Origin: Desulfobacterales bacterium
GTDB taxonomy: Bacteria > Desulfobacterota > UBA8473
DNA length: 34,611 bases
Reading direction: 5' to 3'
Assembly (NCBI GenBank): GCA_016209225.1
Contig: JACQWO010000062.1
Coordinates: 1-34,611 of the forward strand
The position numbers were made by a program, and so were the translations under genes. The notes beneath the pieces are model-generated. The model saw nothing but the letters and a program-made list of their open reading frames with translations, did not search any database and was not told the DNA's origin. The first letter of the stretch is position 1, and every line of letters begins with the position of its first letter. Positions 1-7,508 of this stretch are shown in pieces.

Positions 1-40
1 ACACTTGAATCCTTGAATCCTTGACCCCTTGAATCCTTTC
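1..40 (-). repeat. Right-end fragment of the four-helix-bundle (MLKNYK-type) repeat family
   Basis: The window opens inside a run of CTTGAATCC-like units. The same units end the full-length repeat at 23759-23948, where they follow the C-terminal codons of a four-helix-bundle gene (HLNP-stop can be read here on the plus strand). Only this end is visible, so the element continues beyond the window edge. The strand is not meaningful for so short a piece. Confidence 0.5.
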
Positions 41-60
41 AATTTTATAATTTTGGTTGC

Positions 61-1776
61 TCAATCATAAACCTTCTCTAAAGCCTCTATCCTGGACTTC
101 ATTGGCGGCGGTTCTTCTGAATCGATAATCACATCCAGTACTGTGGGTTTTCCGCTTGCAATAATATCATCCATCATATCCTTATTTATCTCACCTGGCT
201 TCTCGATCCTTATCCCCTTCGCCCCTAATCCCTCTGCAATCTTAAAAAAATCTACCCTTTTAAATTTAGAGGCAACAACATGGGCATCAGAGGCCATCCT
301 TTGCCCATGATAAACCATACCCAACTGGGCATCGTTGAGGATCACCCAGATTACCGGCATGTTGTAATTAACAGCGGTCGCTACCTCCATCCCATTCATT
401 AAAAACCCCCCATCTCCCACAATTGCTATTACTGGCTTATCAGGGACAGCAAACTTTCCTCCAATGACGCTTGCCACCCCATATCCGACGGGAGCAAAAC
501 CTAAACCAGCCATAAAAGTATTAGGATAATAAACAGAAAAATAGTGCAGTGTCCATGTTAAACTATTACCTATATCAATGAATACTATTGCATCTTTGGG
601 CAAACTCTCTCTTAATTCCCTCATCAACCTCTGGGGTTTTATGGGATTAGCATTGGAGTTCATCTTATCCTCATCGAGATAGACTTGAGAATCCTCTTTG
701 AATCTCATAAACTCATCCATCGGCATATTCGGTCTAAATTCAGGTACATTCTTTATCTGCCGCTTCATCTCATAGTAAATCTCGGTTAATATGGCATTGG
801 CATCACCTACCAACCCTACTGTAACAGGGTAGTTCTTACCGATCTGGTATGGATCTATATCTATCTGAAGAAGGGCTTTGCTGGGTAGAAGCCTGCTGTC
901 CCATGCCTGGGTAGCCCACTCTGTAAAGCTCGTTCCAACGGTTAAAAGAACATCTATGCCACCTTCTAGATATTTCTCAGCCAGGAGGGAAGATGCAAGA
1001 CCGAATGGTCCGAGGGATAGAGGGTGGTCCGAAGGAAAGGCGCTCTTTGCCTTTGGTGTTGTGACTACCGGTATATTCAGCATCTCTGCAATGGTCTTTG
1101 CCTCGTCAGTGGCATCGGATGTCAGCGTCCCGTTACCCAGGAGCATGGCCGGCCTTTCGGCCTGGAGCAAGTATGTAGCTGCCCTTTTAACGCTCTCTCT
1201 ATCGAAGGGTTGGGACCAGCCCCGATATGTTTCAACCTTTCTCAGGTCAAAATCTATCTCCTCTTTCATTACGTCCCGCGGCAGGTTGAGATGAACAGGG
1301 CCCTGTCTGCCGCTTAATGCATATCTCAATGCCCTTCTTACCATCTCCGGCAGCATAGCCCCTTTGAACACCATGGCGCTGTACTTGGTAAGGGGCTTAT
1401 ACATAGCCACTACATCTATCCCATCGCTTGTGGATTCTTGCAGAGCTCCTTTTCCAAAAGTCGATGTGGAAACCTGACCCGTCAATACCATGACCGGGGT
1501 AGAATCGCCGTAAGCCGAAGCCACCCCGGTCATCATGTTTGTAGAACCAGGTCCTGTTGTTCCCATGCAAACCCCGAGTTTGCCGCTAACCCGGGCATAG
1601 CCACATGCCATAAGGGCTGCCCCTTCTTCATGCTTTGCAAGGACAGGTGTAATCTTTTTGGACTCATACAGGGCATTGTTAATGGGTTCTAAAACCCCTC
1701 CAGGCACCTCAAATACATACTCCACGCCTTCTTCTTCCAGATACTTAATCAAAAGCTCCGCTGCCTTTATCTTCAT
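61..1776 (-). CDS. Thiamine-pyrophosphate-dependent acetolactate synthase-like enzyme
   Basis: A three-domain TPP enzyme of the acetohydroxyacid synthase/pyruvate oxidase superfamily, 571 residues. The N-terminal pyrimidine-binding domain has the catalytic Glu in the KHEEGA motif (about residue 50) and the GTTGPGSTN loop. The C-terminal domain carries the TPP/Mg motif GDGGF through VILND (about residues 454-483). A central FAD/nucleotide-type domain lies between. The start was moved to the internal ATG at 1776 because AGGAGA lies 6 bases upstream; the longer reading to 1812 has no ribosome site and begins one base from the stop of the MCP gene. No small regulatory subunit (IlvH/IlvN) is next to it, so a catabolic or single-subunit carboligase/decarboxylase role is as likely as branched-chain amino acid synthesis. 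The substrate cannot be deduced from the sequence alone. Confidence 0.85.
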   Translation of the reverse strand: MKIKAAELLIKYLEEEGVEYVFEVPGGVLEPINNALYESKKITPVLAKHEEGAALMACGYARVSGKLGVCMGTTGPGSTNMMTGVASAYGDSTPVMVLTGQVSTSTFGKGALQESTSDGIDVVAMYKPLTKYSAMVFKGAMLPEMVRRALRYALSGRQGPVHLNLPRDVMKEEIDFDLRKVETYRGWSQPFDRESVKRAATYLLQAERPAMLLGNGTLTSDATDEAKTIAEMLNIPVVTTPKAKSAFPSDHPLSLGPFGLASSLLAEKYLEGGIDVLLTVGTSFTEWATQAWDSRLLPSKALLQIDIDPYQIGKNYPVTVGLVGDANAILTEIYYEMKRQIKNVPEFRPNMPMDEFMRFKEDSQVYLDEDKMNSNANPIKPQRLMRELRESLPKDAIVFIDIGNSLTWTLHYFSVYYPNTFMAGLGFAPVGYGVASVIGGKFAVPDKPVIAIVGDGGFLMNGMEVATAVNYNMPVIWVILNDAQLGMVYHGQRMASDAHVVASKFKRVDFFKIAEGLGAKGIRIEKPGEINKDMMDDIIASGKPTVLDVIIDSEEPPPMKSRIEALEKVYD

Positions 1777-1812
1777 CAATATCTCCTGTCTGATAGGGAT
1801 TTGCCTATCCAT

Positions 1813-3405
1813 TTAAAAATCCTTAAAATCTTCTTCCAAGGGGATAACCTGTTCCGGTCTTACTGCCTTGACTCCTCCAAGTGTCCCGTTTCCAGGCTTC
1901 ACAGGAGCGGCGGGTTTACGGCCATTTCCATTTGGCTTATGGGTGAATGACAAGGTTTGATGATGGCCCGTCTCCAAACGGCGCAATGAAACCGAAGAAA
2001 CGACTCCGTTGCCATTGCTGCCCCTTACCAGCATAACCAGGTCTCCGACAAAGTCTTTCATCTGTTCCGCCTGGGCATTCATCTCCTCCGACGCTGAAGC
2101 AGACTCCTCAGCATTGGCCGCATTCTGCTGCACCACCTTGTCCATCTCGGCCACGGCCTTGTTGATCTGATTCACTCCCTGAGCCTGTTCATTCGAGGCG
2201 GCTGAAATCTCTCCAACCAGCTCGCCCACTTTCTTGGCCCCTGTTGCCACTTTCCCAAAAGCCTCATTTGTCTTTGTCACAATATCCGAACCATTCTTGA
2301 TCTTCTTGACCGTGCCTTCGATTAAATTGGCTGTATTCTTGGCAGCATCCGCAGCACGCATCGCCAGATTCCTTACCTCATCGGCCACCACCGCAAATCC
2401 GGCTCCTGCTTCTCCGGCCCGGGCTGCCTCCACTGCCGCATTCAGGGCCAACAGATTGGTCTGGAAGGCAATCTCATCAATCGTCTTGATGATCTTGGCC
2501 GTCTCCTCACTGGCAGTTGAGATATCCTTCATAGATTCTGTCAATTCCACCATCGAAAGATTGGCTTCCTCCACCACCCTGCTTGTATCCGCCATAAGGG
2601 CGTTGGCCTGCTGGGCATTGTCCGCATTCTGCTTGGTCATGGATGCCATCTCTTCGATCGAGGAGGAAGTCTCTTCCAACCCAGAGGCCTGCTCAGAAGC
2701 GCCCTCGGCCAAAGATTGGCTCGCAGATGAAACCTGTGCAGAGGCCGAAGCTACCTGCTCCGAACCATCGGTAAGGCCTTCTGCGACTCGGGTGATGGGC
2801 TTGGTGATGGAACGGGTTACAAAAAATGCGATAAACAACCCAAGAACAATAGCGATCAAAGCCCCGCTTATCATAAGCATATCGCTCCATTCCATTGTTG
2901 CCAGCATATCCTTTTTCTCTTTCTCCAGGGCTTTCTTACACAACCCCTCAATTGGTCTGCCCGTTTCCGCCAATTCCAGATCCACTGCATTTATAAGCTT
3001 ATCCCCCTCCTCCCTTGTCATTGACTTTCCTGCTGCAACTGCCTCTACAAGGCGAGAAAAGGCTTTTTCATATTTGCCGATGGCGTCAAGGATATCATCC
3101 ATCACCTTTATATCTTCCTGATCTTTGAACTTGGTTTTCGTCTTGTTTGTCTGCTTTTTTAAATCGTTGATTCCTTTGTTAACCGTTTCAATGTATTTGT
3201 TGTCCTTTCTTATAATAAGATTCTTTTCCTGCCTCCGAATCTCGAGCATCAGCTTGGCAATGCGGTTTGTATCATCAGCTTTATCCGCATCTTCTACAAT
3301 GTTGCTTATGCCGCTCCAGCCGACATAGGAAACAATCGCCGTAAGAATCAAGACAACAATGAACCCGACCATAATCTTTGTTCCAATTTTCAGGTTCTTA
3401 AACAT
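1813..3405 (-). CDS. Methyl-accepting chemotaxis protein
   Basis: A 530-residue transmembrane chemoreceptor. It has an N-terminal membrane helix (about residues 11-33), a short helical periplasmic sensor segment of about 140 residues, a second membrane helix (about 175-200), a HAMP linker beginning TRSITKPI, and a long cytoplasmic coiled-coil signalling domain. The hairpin tip that contacts CheA/CheW is intact (EIAFQTNLLALNAAVEAARA). The start at 3405 is preferred to 3420 because the upstream ATG itself lies in the GGAGG Shine-Dalgarno. The stop abuts the next gene at 1812. The C-terminus has a Gly/Pro/Asn-rich tail and no CheR-binding pentapeptide. A cheW remnant lies just upstream on the same strand, suggesting a former cheW-mcp operon. 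The ligand is unknown. Confidence 0.93.
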   Translation of the reverse strand: MFKNLKIGTKIMVGFIVVLILTAIVSYVGWSGISNIVEDADKADDTNRIAKLMLEIRRQEKNLIIRKDNKYIETVNKGINDLKKQTNKTKTKFKDQEDIKVMDDILDAIGKYEKAFSRLVEAVAAGKSMTREEGDKLINAVDLELAETGRPIEGLCKKALEKEKKDMLATMEWSDMLMISGALIAIVLGLFIAFFVTRSITKPITRVAEGLTDGSEQVASASAQVSSASQSLAEGASEQASGLEETSSSIEEMASMTKQNADNAQQANALMADTSRVVEEANLSMVELTESMKDISTASEETAKIIKTIDEIAFQTNLLALNAAVEAARAGEAGAGFAVVADEVRNLAMRAADAAKNTANLIEGTVKKIKNGSDIVTKTNEAFGKVATGAKKVGELVGEISAASNEQAQGVNQINKAVAEMDKVVQQNAANAEESASASEEMNAQAEQMKDFVGDLVMLVRGSNGNGVVSSVSLRRLETGHHQTLSFTHKPNGNGRKPAAPVKPGNGTLGGVKAVRPEQVIPLEEDFKDF

Positions 3406-3473
3406 TTTCTTTTCCTCCATTTAGATATATCCATCGTAGATCGTAATCTGACCAATGATTGTCCACTGACAAC

Positions 3474-3626
3474 TTAGGCTGCCTTATCCAATACCGAAAT
3501 CTCTTTACTATCCAATACCTCGTCAATGTCGAGCAGAATCTTGATCCCCCCTTTGACTTTAGCCATACCCAGGATGTAATCCGTATCCAGCCTCGCCCCA
3601 AACGTAGGCGTCTCCTCGATATCTCC
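3474..3626 (-). pseudogene. C-terminal remnant of a CheW-like coupling protein
   Basis: Reading the minus strand up to the TAA at 3474-3476 gives about 50 residues ending in the CheW C-terminal pattern: DIEETPTFGARLDTDYI, then LGMAKVKGGIKILLDIDEVL, and a short tail. This matches the last two beta strands and final helix of CheW (I-EE-P-FG, D-I-GMAK, LLDID). Upstream the frame reaches a TAG at 3639-3641 with no start and no match to the N-terminal two thirds, so the gene is truncated. It lies 70 bases upstream of the MCP gene, its natural partner. The identification rests on motif recognition; a database search would settle it. Confidence 0.75.
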
Positions 3627-3703
3627 TCCCTTTTTTTCCTATTTCAAAAACGTCTTTTCACCAACTAACGACCTTCTACCTGTTTTTCCTCAATTCATTC
3701 TTT

Positions 3704-3754
3704 CTACTTTGTGCCTTTGGCGCTCTGTGCCTCTGTGCCTACCTGAATAGTTAC
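3704..3754 (+). repeat. Solo end of the GTAACTAYTCAGG / GGCACAGAG repeat family
   Basis: This segment repeats, inverted, the left end of the complete element at 12454-12612: reading the minus strand gives GTAACTATTCAGGTAGGCAC followed by cacagag/cacaaag units. Only one terminus is visible here. It lies between the cheW remnant and the GxxExxY-derived element and is part of about 230 bases of debris (3627-3854) in which I see no gene. Confidence 0.6.
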
Positions 3755-3854
3755 ACCGTATGTAACCAATGAACCGATAGCAACAAATTTAACCGATGCA
3801 ACAACCTAAGTATTAAATCGGCAGAATGGTGAAAAACTTTAAGTAAAATTTTTG

Positions 3855-4018
3855 GTAACTACTCAGCCACCGATCTACGCTGATCATCACTGATGTTTTT
3901 TCTTTTATTATCATATACAAATCTTTTGAATTCTGGTTTTCTGCCAAAATTCAATAATAAGCTCTGTGATTTCTTTGTATTTAAACCTATCTGTGTGAAT
4001 CTGTGGCTGAATAGTTAC
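3855..4018 (-). mobile_element. MITE-like element, internal-deletion derivative of a GxxExxY-protein element
   Basis: A 164-bp unit bounded by inverted repeats of about 30 bp that begin GTAACTAYTCAGCCAC. Read on the minus strand the left part encodes RFKYKEITELII and, after a deletion junction and a frame change, the right part (3954 to 3859) encodes LNFGRKPEFKRFVYDNKRK and ends ...SVAE-stop inside the right terminal repeat. These are the two ends of a GxxExxY-family protein (start K-Y-K-E-I-T-E, end NFG-KPEFKR). The middle of the gene, including the GxxExxY motif, is missing. A second copy with different deletion ends is at 18620-18796 in the opposite orientation. No transposase is encoded. 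Confidence 0.8.
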
Positions 4019-4149
4019 AAGAAAAGCAGATAAAGAAGTGGGGCAGGCCATGGAAATTGAGGCTTATTGAAGAAAAGAATGCTGAATGGAGAGATTTATA
4101 TAACGAAATAGTAGACCAACAAAAAAAGGGGCCAGTCGAAATGACCTAA
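4018..4149 (+). pseudogene. C-terminal fragment of a GIY-YIG endonuclease-like protein
   Basis: Starting at the very base where the repeat element ends, the plus strand reads EKQIKKWGRPWKLRLIEEKN, then AEWRDLYNEIV and a short tail to TAA at 4147-4149. This matches the C-terminal third of small GIY-YIG domain proteins (REKQIK-W-R-WK--LIE--NP-WRDLY). The GIY and YIG motifs and the catalytic Arg and Tyr are absent, and the sequence on the other side of the element does not supply them. The remnant probably results from a deletion associated with the repeat. Its last codons overlap the terminator of the tRNA gene on the other strand. Confidence 0.7.
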
Positions 4150-4153
4150 CCCC
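4121..4153 (-). terminator. Rho-independent terminator of tRNA-Thr
   Basis: Immediately downstream of the tRNA on the minus strand, GGGGUUAG can pair with CUGGCCCC (8 bp including two G-U pairs), followed by seven U residues. It lies 11 bases past the encoded CCA end. Confidence 0.75.
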
Positions 4154-4163
4154 TTGATTTTAC

Positions 4164-4238
<75 letters not shown>

Positions 4239-4318
4239 ATCGATCTTTCAAAGGCTGTTTGAAAATAGATTCCTCTTAAGAATCCTTTCCATACACGAAA
4301 ATGGACAACTATTGGGGA

Positions 4319-4531
4319 CTATTCTTTCTTAATCTTTTCACATACAATTTCTTTCAGGTAAAGCGCAATACCTACCAGTAGACAAGTATCAGCAAATCGT
4401 AGAAATCCTGCAGGCCCGACGCTTACCCAGCTAAGACCTTCAGGAGCAAAAACCTTCACACCTAAACCAACTAATAGACTAACCATACCGATTATTATGA
4501 GAATATTTGCGAGCCAATGAATAAATCGCAT
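4319..4531 (-). CDS. Small membrane protein, two predicted transmembrane helices
   Basis: A 70-residue hydrophobic protein. Helix 1 spans about residues 5-27 (NILIIIGMVSLLVGLGVKVF), a short loop with GLSWVSVGP follows, helix 2 spans about 41-60, and the tail is strongly positive (KEIVCEKIKKE). Its start is supported by a near-perfect Shine-Dalgarno, AAGGAGGTGA, 6 bases before the ATG, which makes it a real translated gene in spite of its size. It lies alone between tRNA-Thr and trpC. I do not recognise a characterised family. Confidence 0.75.
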   Translation of the reverse strand: MRFIHWLANILIIIGMVSLLVGLGVKVFAPEGLSWVSVGPAGFLRFADTCLLVGIALYLKEIVCEKIKKE

Positions 4532-4838
4532 TTATATTCACCTCCTTTCTGCTATTAATAAATAAAGGATTCAAAAGAGGAATGGTTAGTATTACTCCCT
4601 TTGGAGAAAAAAGGTACATTTATGTTAAAAATTCTCATTTTATCAGGAGCCCAGATTCAAAGGGAATTAGAGAAAACAAGGAATTTACTAAACTGGAGCA
4701 GACATTCAGGTTAGGTTAATCGAAATATGACGTAATATAACATGGGATACAATGTATTTCAAGAAAATTATTCAATCTTAAGTAAATTGATGCTGGAATG
4801 GTATTGCAAATAAAGGGCAAATAGAAAAGTAGCCTTCT
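4532..4838. other. Gene-free stretch between trpC and the small membrane protein
   Basis: About 300 bases, AT-rich, with no ORF of substance, no recognised repeat and no strong promoter. A weak hairpin (CCTTC/GAAGG) next to the trpC stop could act as the end of the trp operon, but it lacks a good U run. Confidence 0.4.
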
Positions 4839-5630
4839 CTATTGGAAGGACAGAAGTTCGGTGAGTTTTTTTGCTATATCCCTCTCCCTCATAAGACTTT
4901 CTCCGATGAGAAAGGCATGTGCCCCGCACTCCCGTAATCTTGAAATATCTTCGGCTGTATTGATGCCACTTTCACTCACCACAATCTTATCCTGCGGGAT
5001 TTCTTTGATGAGACGTTCTGTTGTGGATATATCGGTTTTGAAGGTTTTCAGATCCCGGTTGTTTATGCCGATAATTTCAGCCTCTGTTTGAAGAACCATC
5101 TTCAATTCTTCAAGGTTGTGGACTTCCACAAGAGCCTGCATTCCCAGCCCTCTTCCGGTCTTTAAAAGGACATTCAACTCACAGTTGTCCAGTATCGCTG
5201 CAATCAATAAGAAGGCATCGGCGCCGAATACGCGGGCCTGGTATATCTGGTACTCATCGAAGATGAAGTCCTTACATAGAAGAGGAATAGCAGTCACCTC
5301 TCTTATTTTTTTGAGGTAATCCGGGCTTCCATGGAAAAATTTCTCTTCTGTAAGCACGGATATAGCTGATGCCCCATTGGCTTCACATATCTTTGCAATC
5401 TCCACCGGATCGAAATCCTCCCTGATTATCCCTTTAGATGGCGATGCCTTCTTCACCTCAGCAATAATTTTTATTGGAGTGGATGGAGAGGTTATGGCAG
5501 ACTTGATGTCTCTTATAGGGGGCGAGTTATCTATCTGGTCTCGAAGTTCATCTATAGCACACCTTTTCTTGCCCTCTATCAGGACCTTCTTTTTATGGCT
5601 GATAATCTCGTGTAAAAAATCACCGTTCAT
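4839..5630 (-). CDS. trpC: Indole-3-glycerol-phosphate synthase
   Basis: This 263-residue (beta/alpha)8 enzyme converts carboxyphenylaminodeoxyribulose phosphate to indole-3-glycerol phosphate, the fourth step of tryptophan synthesis. Family motifs are in place: AEVKKASPSKG (phosphate and substrate-binding Lys) at about 57-67, CKDFIFDEYQIYQAR at about 117-131, INNRDLKTF at about 183-191, SESGI at about 213-217 and the phosphate loop IGESLM near residue 240. It is a stand-alone domain without the fused TrpF seen in enteric bacteria. It is the last gene of the leftward trp operon, separated from trpD by about 150 bp of repeat. The ribosome site is poor (GGTGAATA), and it lies within GTGAACGG-type repeat sequence. 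Confidence 0.95.
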   Translation of the reverse strand: MNGDFLHEIISHKKKVLIEGKKRCAIDELRDQIDNSPPIRDIKSAITSPSTPIKIIAEVKKASPSKGIIREDFDPVEIAKICEANGASAISVLTEEKFFHGSPDYLKKIREVTAIPLLCKDFIFDEYQIYQARVFGADAFLLIAAILDNCELNVLLKTGRGLGMQALVEVHNLEELKMVLQTEAEIIGINNRDLKTFKTDISTTERLIKEIPQDKIVVSESGINTAEDISRLRECGAHAFLIGESLMRERDIAKKLTELLSFQ

Positions 5631-5633
5631 TAT

Positions 5634-5778
5634 TCACCGTGGATTTGGGGTCAGACCCGTAGCATAGTTCAGTTCAGGGTTCAACAGTGAACGGTGAACC
5701 GTGAACCGTGAACCGTTTGAAAATGTCGGGTCAGACCCCAAATTACCGTTCTGTTCACTGTTCACTGGTCACTGTTCA
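5634..5778. repeat. Compound repeat between trpC and trpD
   Basis: The spacer holds two kinds of repeat. An inverted pair, TTTGGGGTCAGACCCG at 5644-5659 and its complement CGGGTCAGACCCCAAA at about 5728-5743, brackets tandem GTGAACGGTGAACC units; more TGTTCACTG units follow up to the trpD stop. Related GTGAAC units recur at 26164-26195 and 32432-32441. The GGGGTCAGACCC motif is a familiar type of dispersed palindrome in this kind of genome. No gene is present. Confidence 0.7.
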
Positions 5779-6789
5779 CTATTTATTACTCATTTCCACA
5801 AGCCCTTCCAGCTTCTTCATGGCAGCGCCGCTATCTATGGAATCTTCTGCAACCCTGATACCTTCGGCAAAGGTTTCCGCCTTTCCACCGGCTACAATAG
5901 CGGCTGATGCATTTAGGAGAACTATATCCCTTTTGGGTCCTTTTTCACCTTTGAGTACCCCCAAAGTAAGACGGGCGTTCTCTTCAGGGCTCCCACCCAG
6001 AAGGTCTTCAGCACGGCATCGTTCAATATTGAAATCCTCTGGTTTTATCCAATAGGTATCCACCTTTCCGTTTTTTAGCTCAGAGATTTTTGTCTTAGAG
6101 GTCAGACTGATCTCGTCCAGCCCATCCTCACCATGGACCACAAAGGCGTGTTGGCTCCCCAGATTACCCAAAACAGCAGCCAATTTTTCTGTCAGCTCTT
6201 TGGAATATATGCCTATTACCTGCGCAGAAGCATCCGCAGGGTTGGTCAAGGGCCCCAATATGTTGAAGACAGTTCTTATGCCAATCTCCCGCCGGGGTCC
6301 GATCGCATACTTCATTGCTCCGTGAAGCAGAGGGGCAAAGAGGAAGCCGATACCGTTTTCATTAAGGCATCTTTCCACTGTGCTTGCGTTTGCTTCGATG
6401 TTTACCCCTAAAGCCTTTAAGACATCTGCGCTTCCACAGTTGCTTGAAACTGATCTGTTCCCGTGTTTTGCCACGGTTATTCCAGCCCCTGCTGCCACAA
6501 AGGCTGAAGTAGTAGATATATTAAAGGTATTGGCCCCATCTCCACCAGTCCCGCATGTATCTATAACTGTAGAAGAGTTTGTGTTTATCTTAATAGCCTT
6601 TTCGCGCATAACCCTGGCTGCACCGGTAATCTCCTCCACAGTCTCCCCCTTCATCCGGAGGGCAGTAATAAAGGACCCTATCTGGGCAGGGGTTGCCTCC
6701 CCACCCATTATCTGGTTCATTACCCCCACCATCTCTGTTTCAGACAAGTTGTTCCCCTCTATTACTTTTCCTATTGCCTCTGTAATCAT
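5779..6789 (-). CDS. trpD: Anthranilate phosphoribosyltransferase
   Basis: This enzyme transfers phosphoribose from PRPP to anthranilate, the second step of tryptophan synthesis. The 336-residue length is normal for the stand-alone enzyme. The PRPP-binding loop [15 protein letters not shown] (about 79-93), the KHGNRSVSS anthranilate/PRPP site (about 108-116) and the conserved [10 protein letters not shown] (about 177-186) are all present. The ATG at 6789 has AAGGAG 9 bases upstream. Between it and trpG lies a 70-bp inverted-repeat element whose terminal GTAGTTAC abuts this Shine-Dalgarno. Confidence 0.96.
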   Translation of the reverse strand: MITEAIGKVIEGNNLSETEMVGVMNQIMGGEATPAQIGSFITALRMKGETVEEITGAARVMREKAIKINTNSSTVIDTCGTGGDGANTFNISTTSAFVAAGAGITVAKHGNRSVSSNCGSADVLKALGVNIEANASTVERCLNENGIGFLFAPLLHGAMKYAIGPRREIGIRTVFNILGPLTNPADASAQVIGIYSKELTEKLAAVLGNLGSQHAFVVHGEDGLDEISLTSKTKISELKNGKVDTYWIKPEDFNIERCRAEDLLGGSPEENARLTLGVLKGEKGPKRDIVLLNASAAIVAGGKAETFAEGIRVAEDSIDSGAAMKKLEGLVEMSNK

Positions 6790-6804
6790 GATACTTGTCT
6801 CCTT

Positions 6805-6880
6805 GTAACTACTCCAGGTAGATAGGCTGTAGACTGAAGACTGTTAGGACACTTCAGCCTTCAGCCTCTCTACCTGTTAA
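6805..6880. mobile_element. Minimal inverted-repeat element, GTAACTACTC / GGCTGTAG family
   Basis: The left end GTAACTACTCCAGGTAGATA GGCTGTAG and the right end, read inverted, AGGTAGAGAGGCTGAAGGC match each other and the ends of the element at 15872-16217. The core is only about 20 bases, so this copy is essentially two terminal repeats back to back. It sits in the trpG-trpD spacer. Confidence 0.6.
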
Positions 6881-6932
6881 TCAACTAATTTTTGACGAAG
6901 CGTTTGGGGTTGATATTCAATAGCGACAGTTC

Positions 6933-7505
6933 TTATAAACTGATACTATTCAGAAAATTCTTCAAAAGGTCCTTTCCCACCTTGGTCAGTATAGACTCTG
7001 GGTGGAATTGAATCCCCTCTATATGGTATTCATTATGCCTGACTCCCATGATCTCACCATCTTCACTCTCTGCGCTTACCTTCAGACAGGCAGGAAGAGT
7101 GGCTTTCTCGATGACCAATGAGTGGTATCTCGTAGCCTCGAAGGGATTTGGCAGGTCTTTATAGACTCGTTCATTGTCATGATGTATAAGGGAGGTCTTG
7201 CCATGCATTATGTTTTTAGCTTTAATGATCCTTCCGCCGAATGCCTCCCCAATTGACTGATGCCCTAAGCAGACGCCCAGTATTGGTATCTTGCCGGCAA
7301 AATGTCTGATTACAGCTAACGAGATACCGGCTTCCCTGGGTCTGCCAGGCCCGGGTGAAATAGTGAGTCCCCGGGGTTTCAGGTTGTCAATATCTTCTAT
7401 ACTTATCTTATCGTTTCTAAATACCCTGACTTCCTCACCCAGTTCTGCAAGGTACTGGACCAGGTTATAAGTAAAAGAATCGTAATTATCAATCATCAAA
7501 AGCAT
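6933..7505 (-). CDS. trpG: Anthranilate synthase glutamine amidotransferase subunit
   Basis: This class I glutamine amidotransferase supplies ammonia to TrpE. The protein is 190 residues, and the catalytic triad is visible: Cys79 in GVCLGHQ, and His168 and Glu170 in FHPES. The oxyanion-hole motif SPGPGRP is at about 50-56. It starts 3 bases after the trpE stop, indicating translational coupling. Because many bacteria use one amidotransferase for both anthranilate and 4-amino-4-deoxychorismate synthases, it could also serve as PabA; the operon position supports TrpG. Confidence 0.94.
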   Translation of the reverse strand: MLLMIDNYDSFTYNLVQYLAELGEEVRVFRNDKISIEDIDNLKPRGLTISPGPGRPREAGISLAVIRHFAGKIPILGVCLGHQSIGEAFGGRIIKAKNIMHGKTSLIHHDNERVYKDLPNPFEATRYHSLVIEKATLPACLKVSAESEDGEIMGVRHNEYHIEGIQFHPESILTKVGKDLLKNFLNSISL

Positions 7506-7508
7506 CTT

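Noticed and set aside
2234-3121. 295-residue plus-strand ORF
   Set aside because: Antisense shadow of the MCP gene; Ala/Ser-rich composition is the complement of the coiled-coil codons.
5634-5778. CRISPR array from GTGAAC repeats
   Set aside because: Units are short, tandem or inverted without unique spacers, and no cas gene is present; they are simple dispersed repeats.
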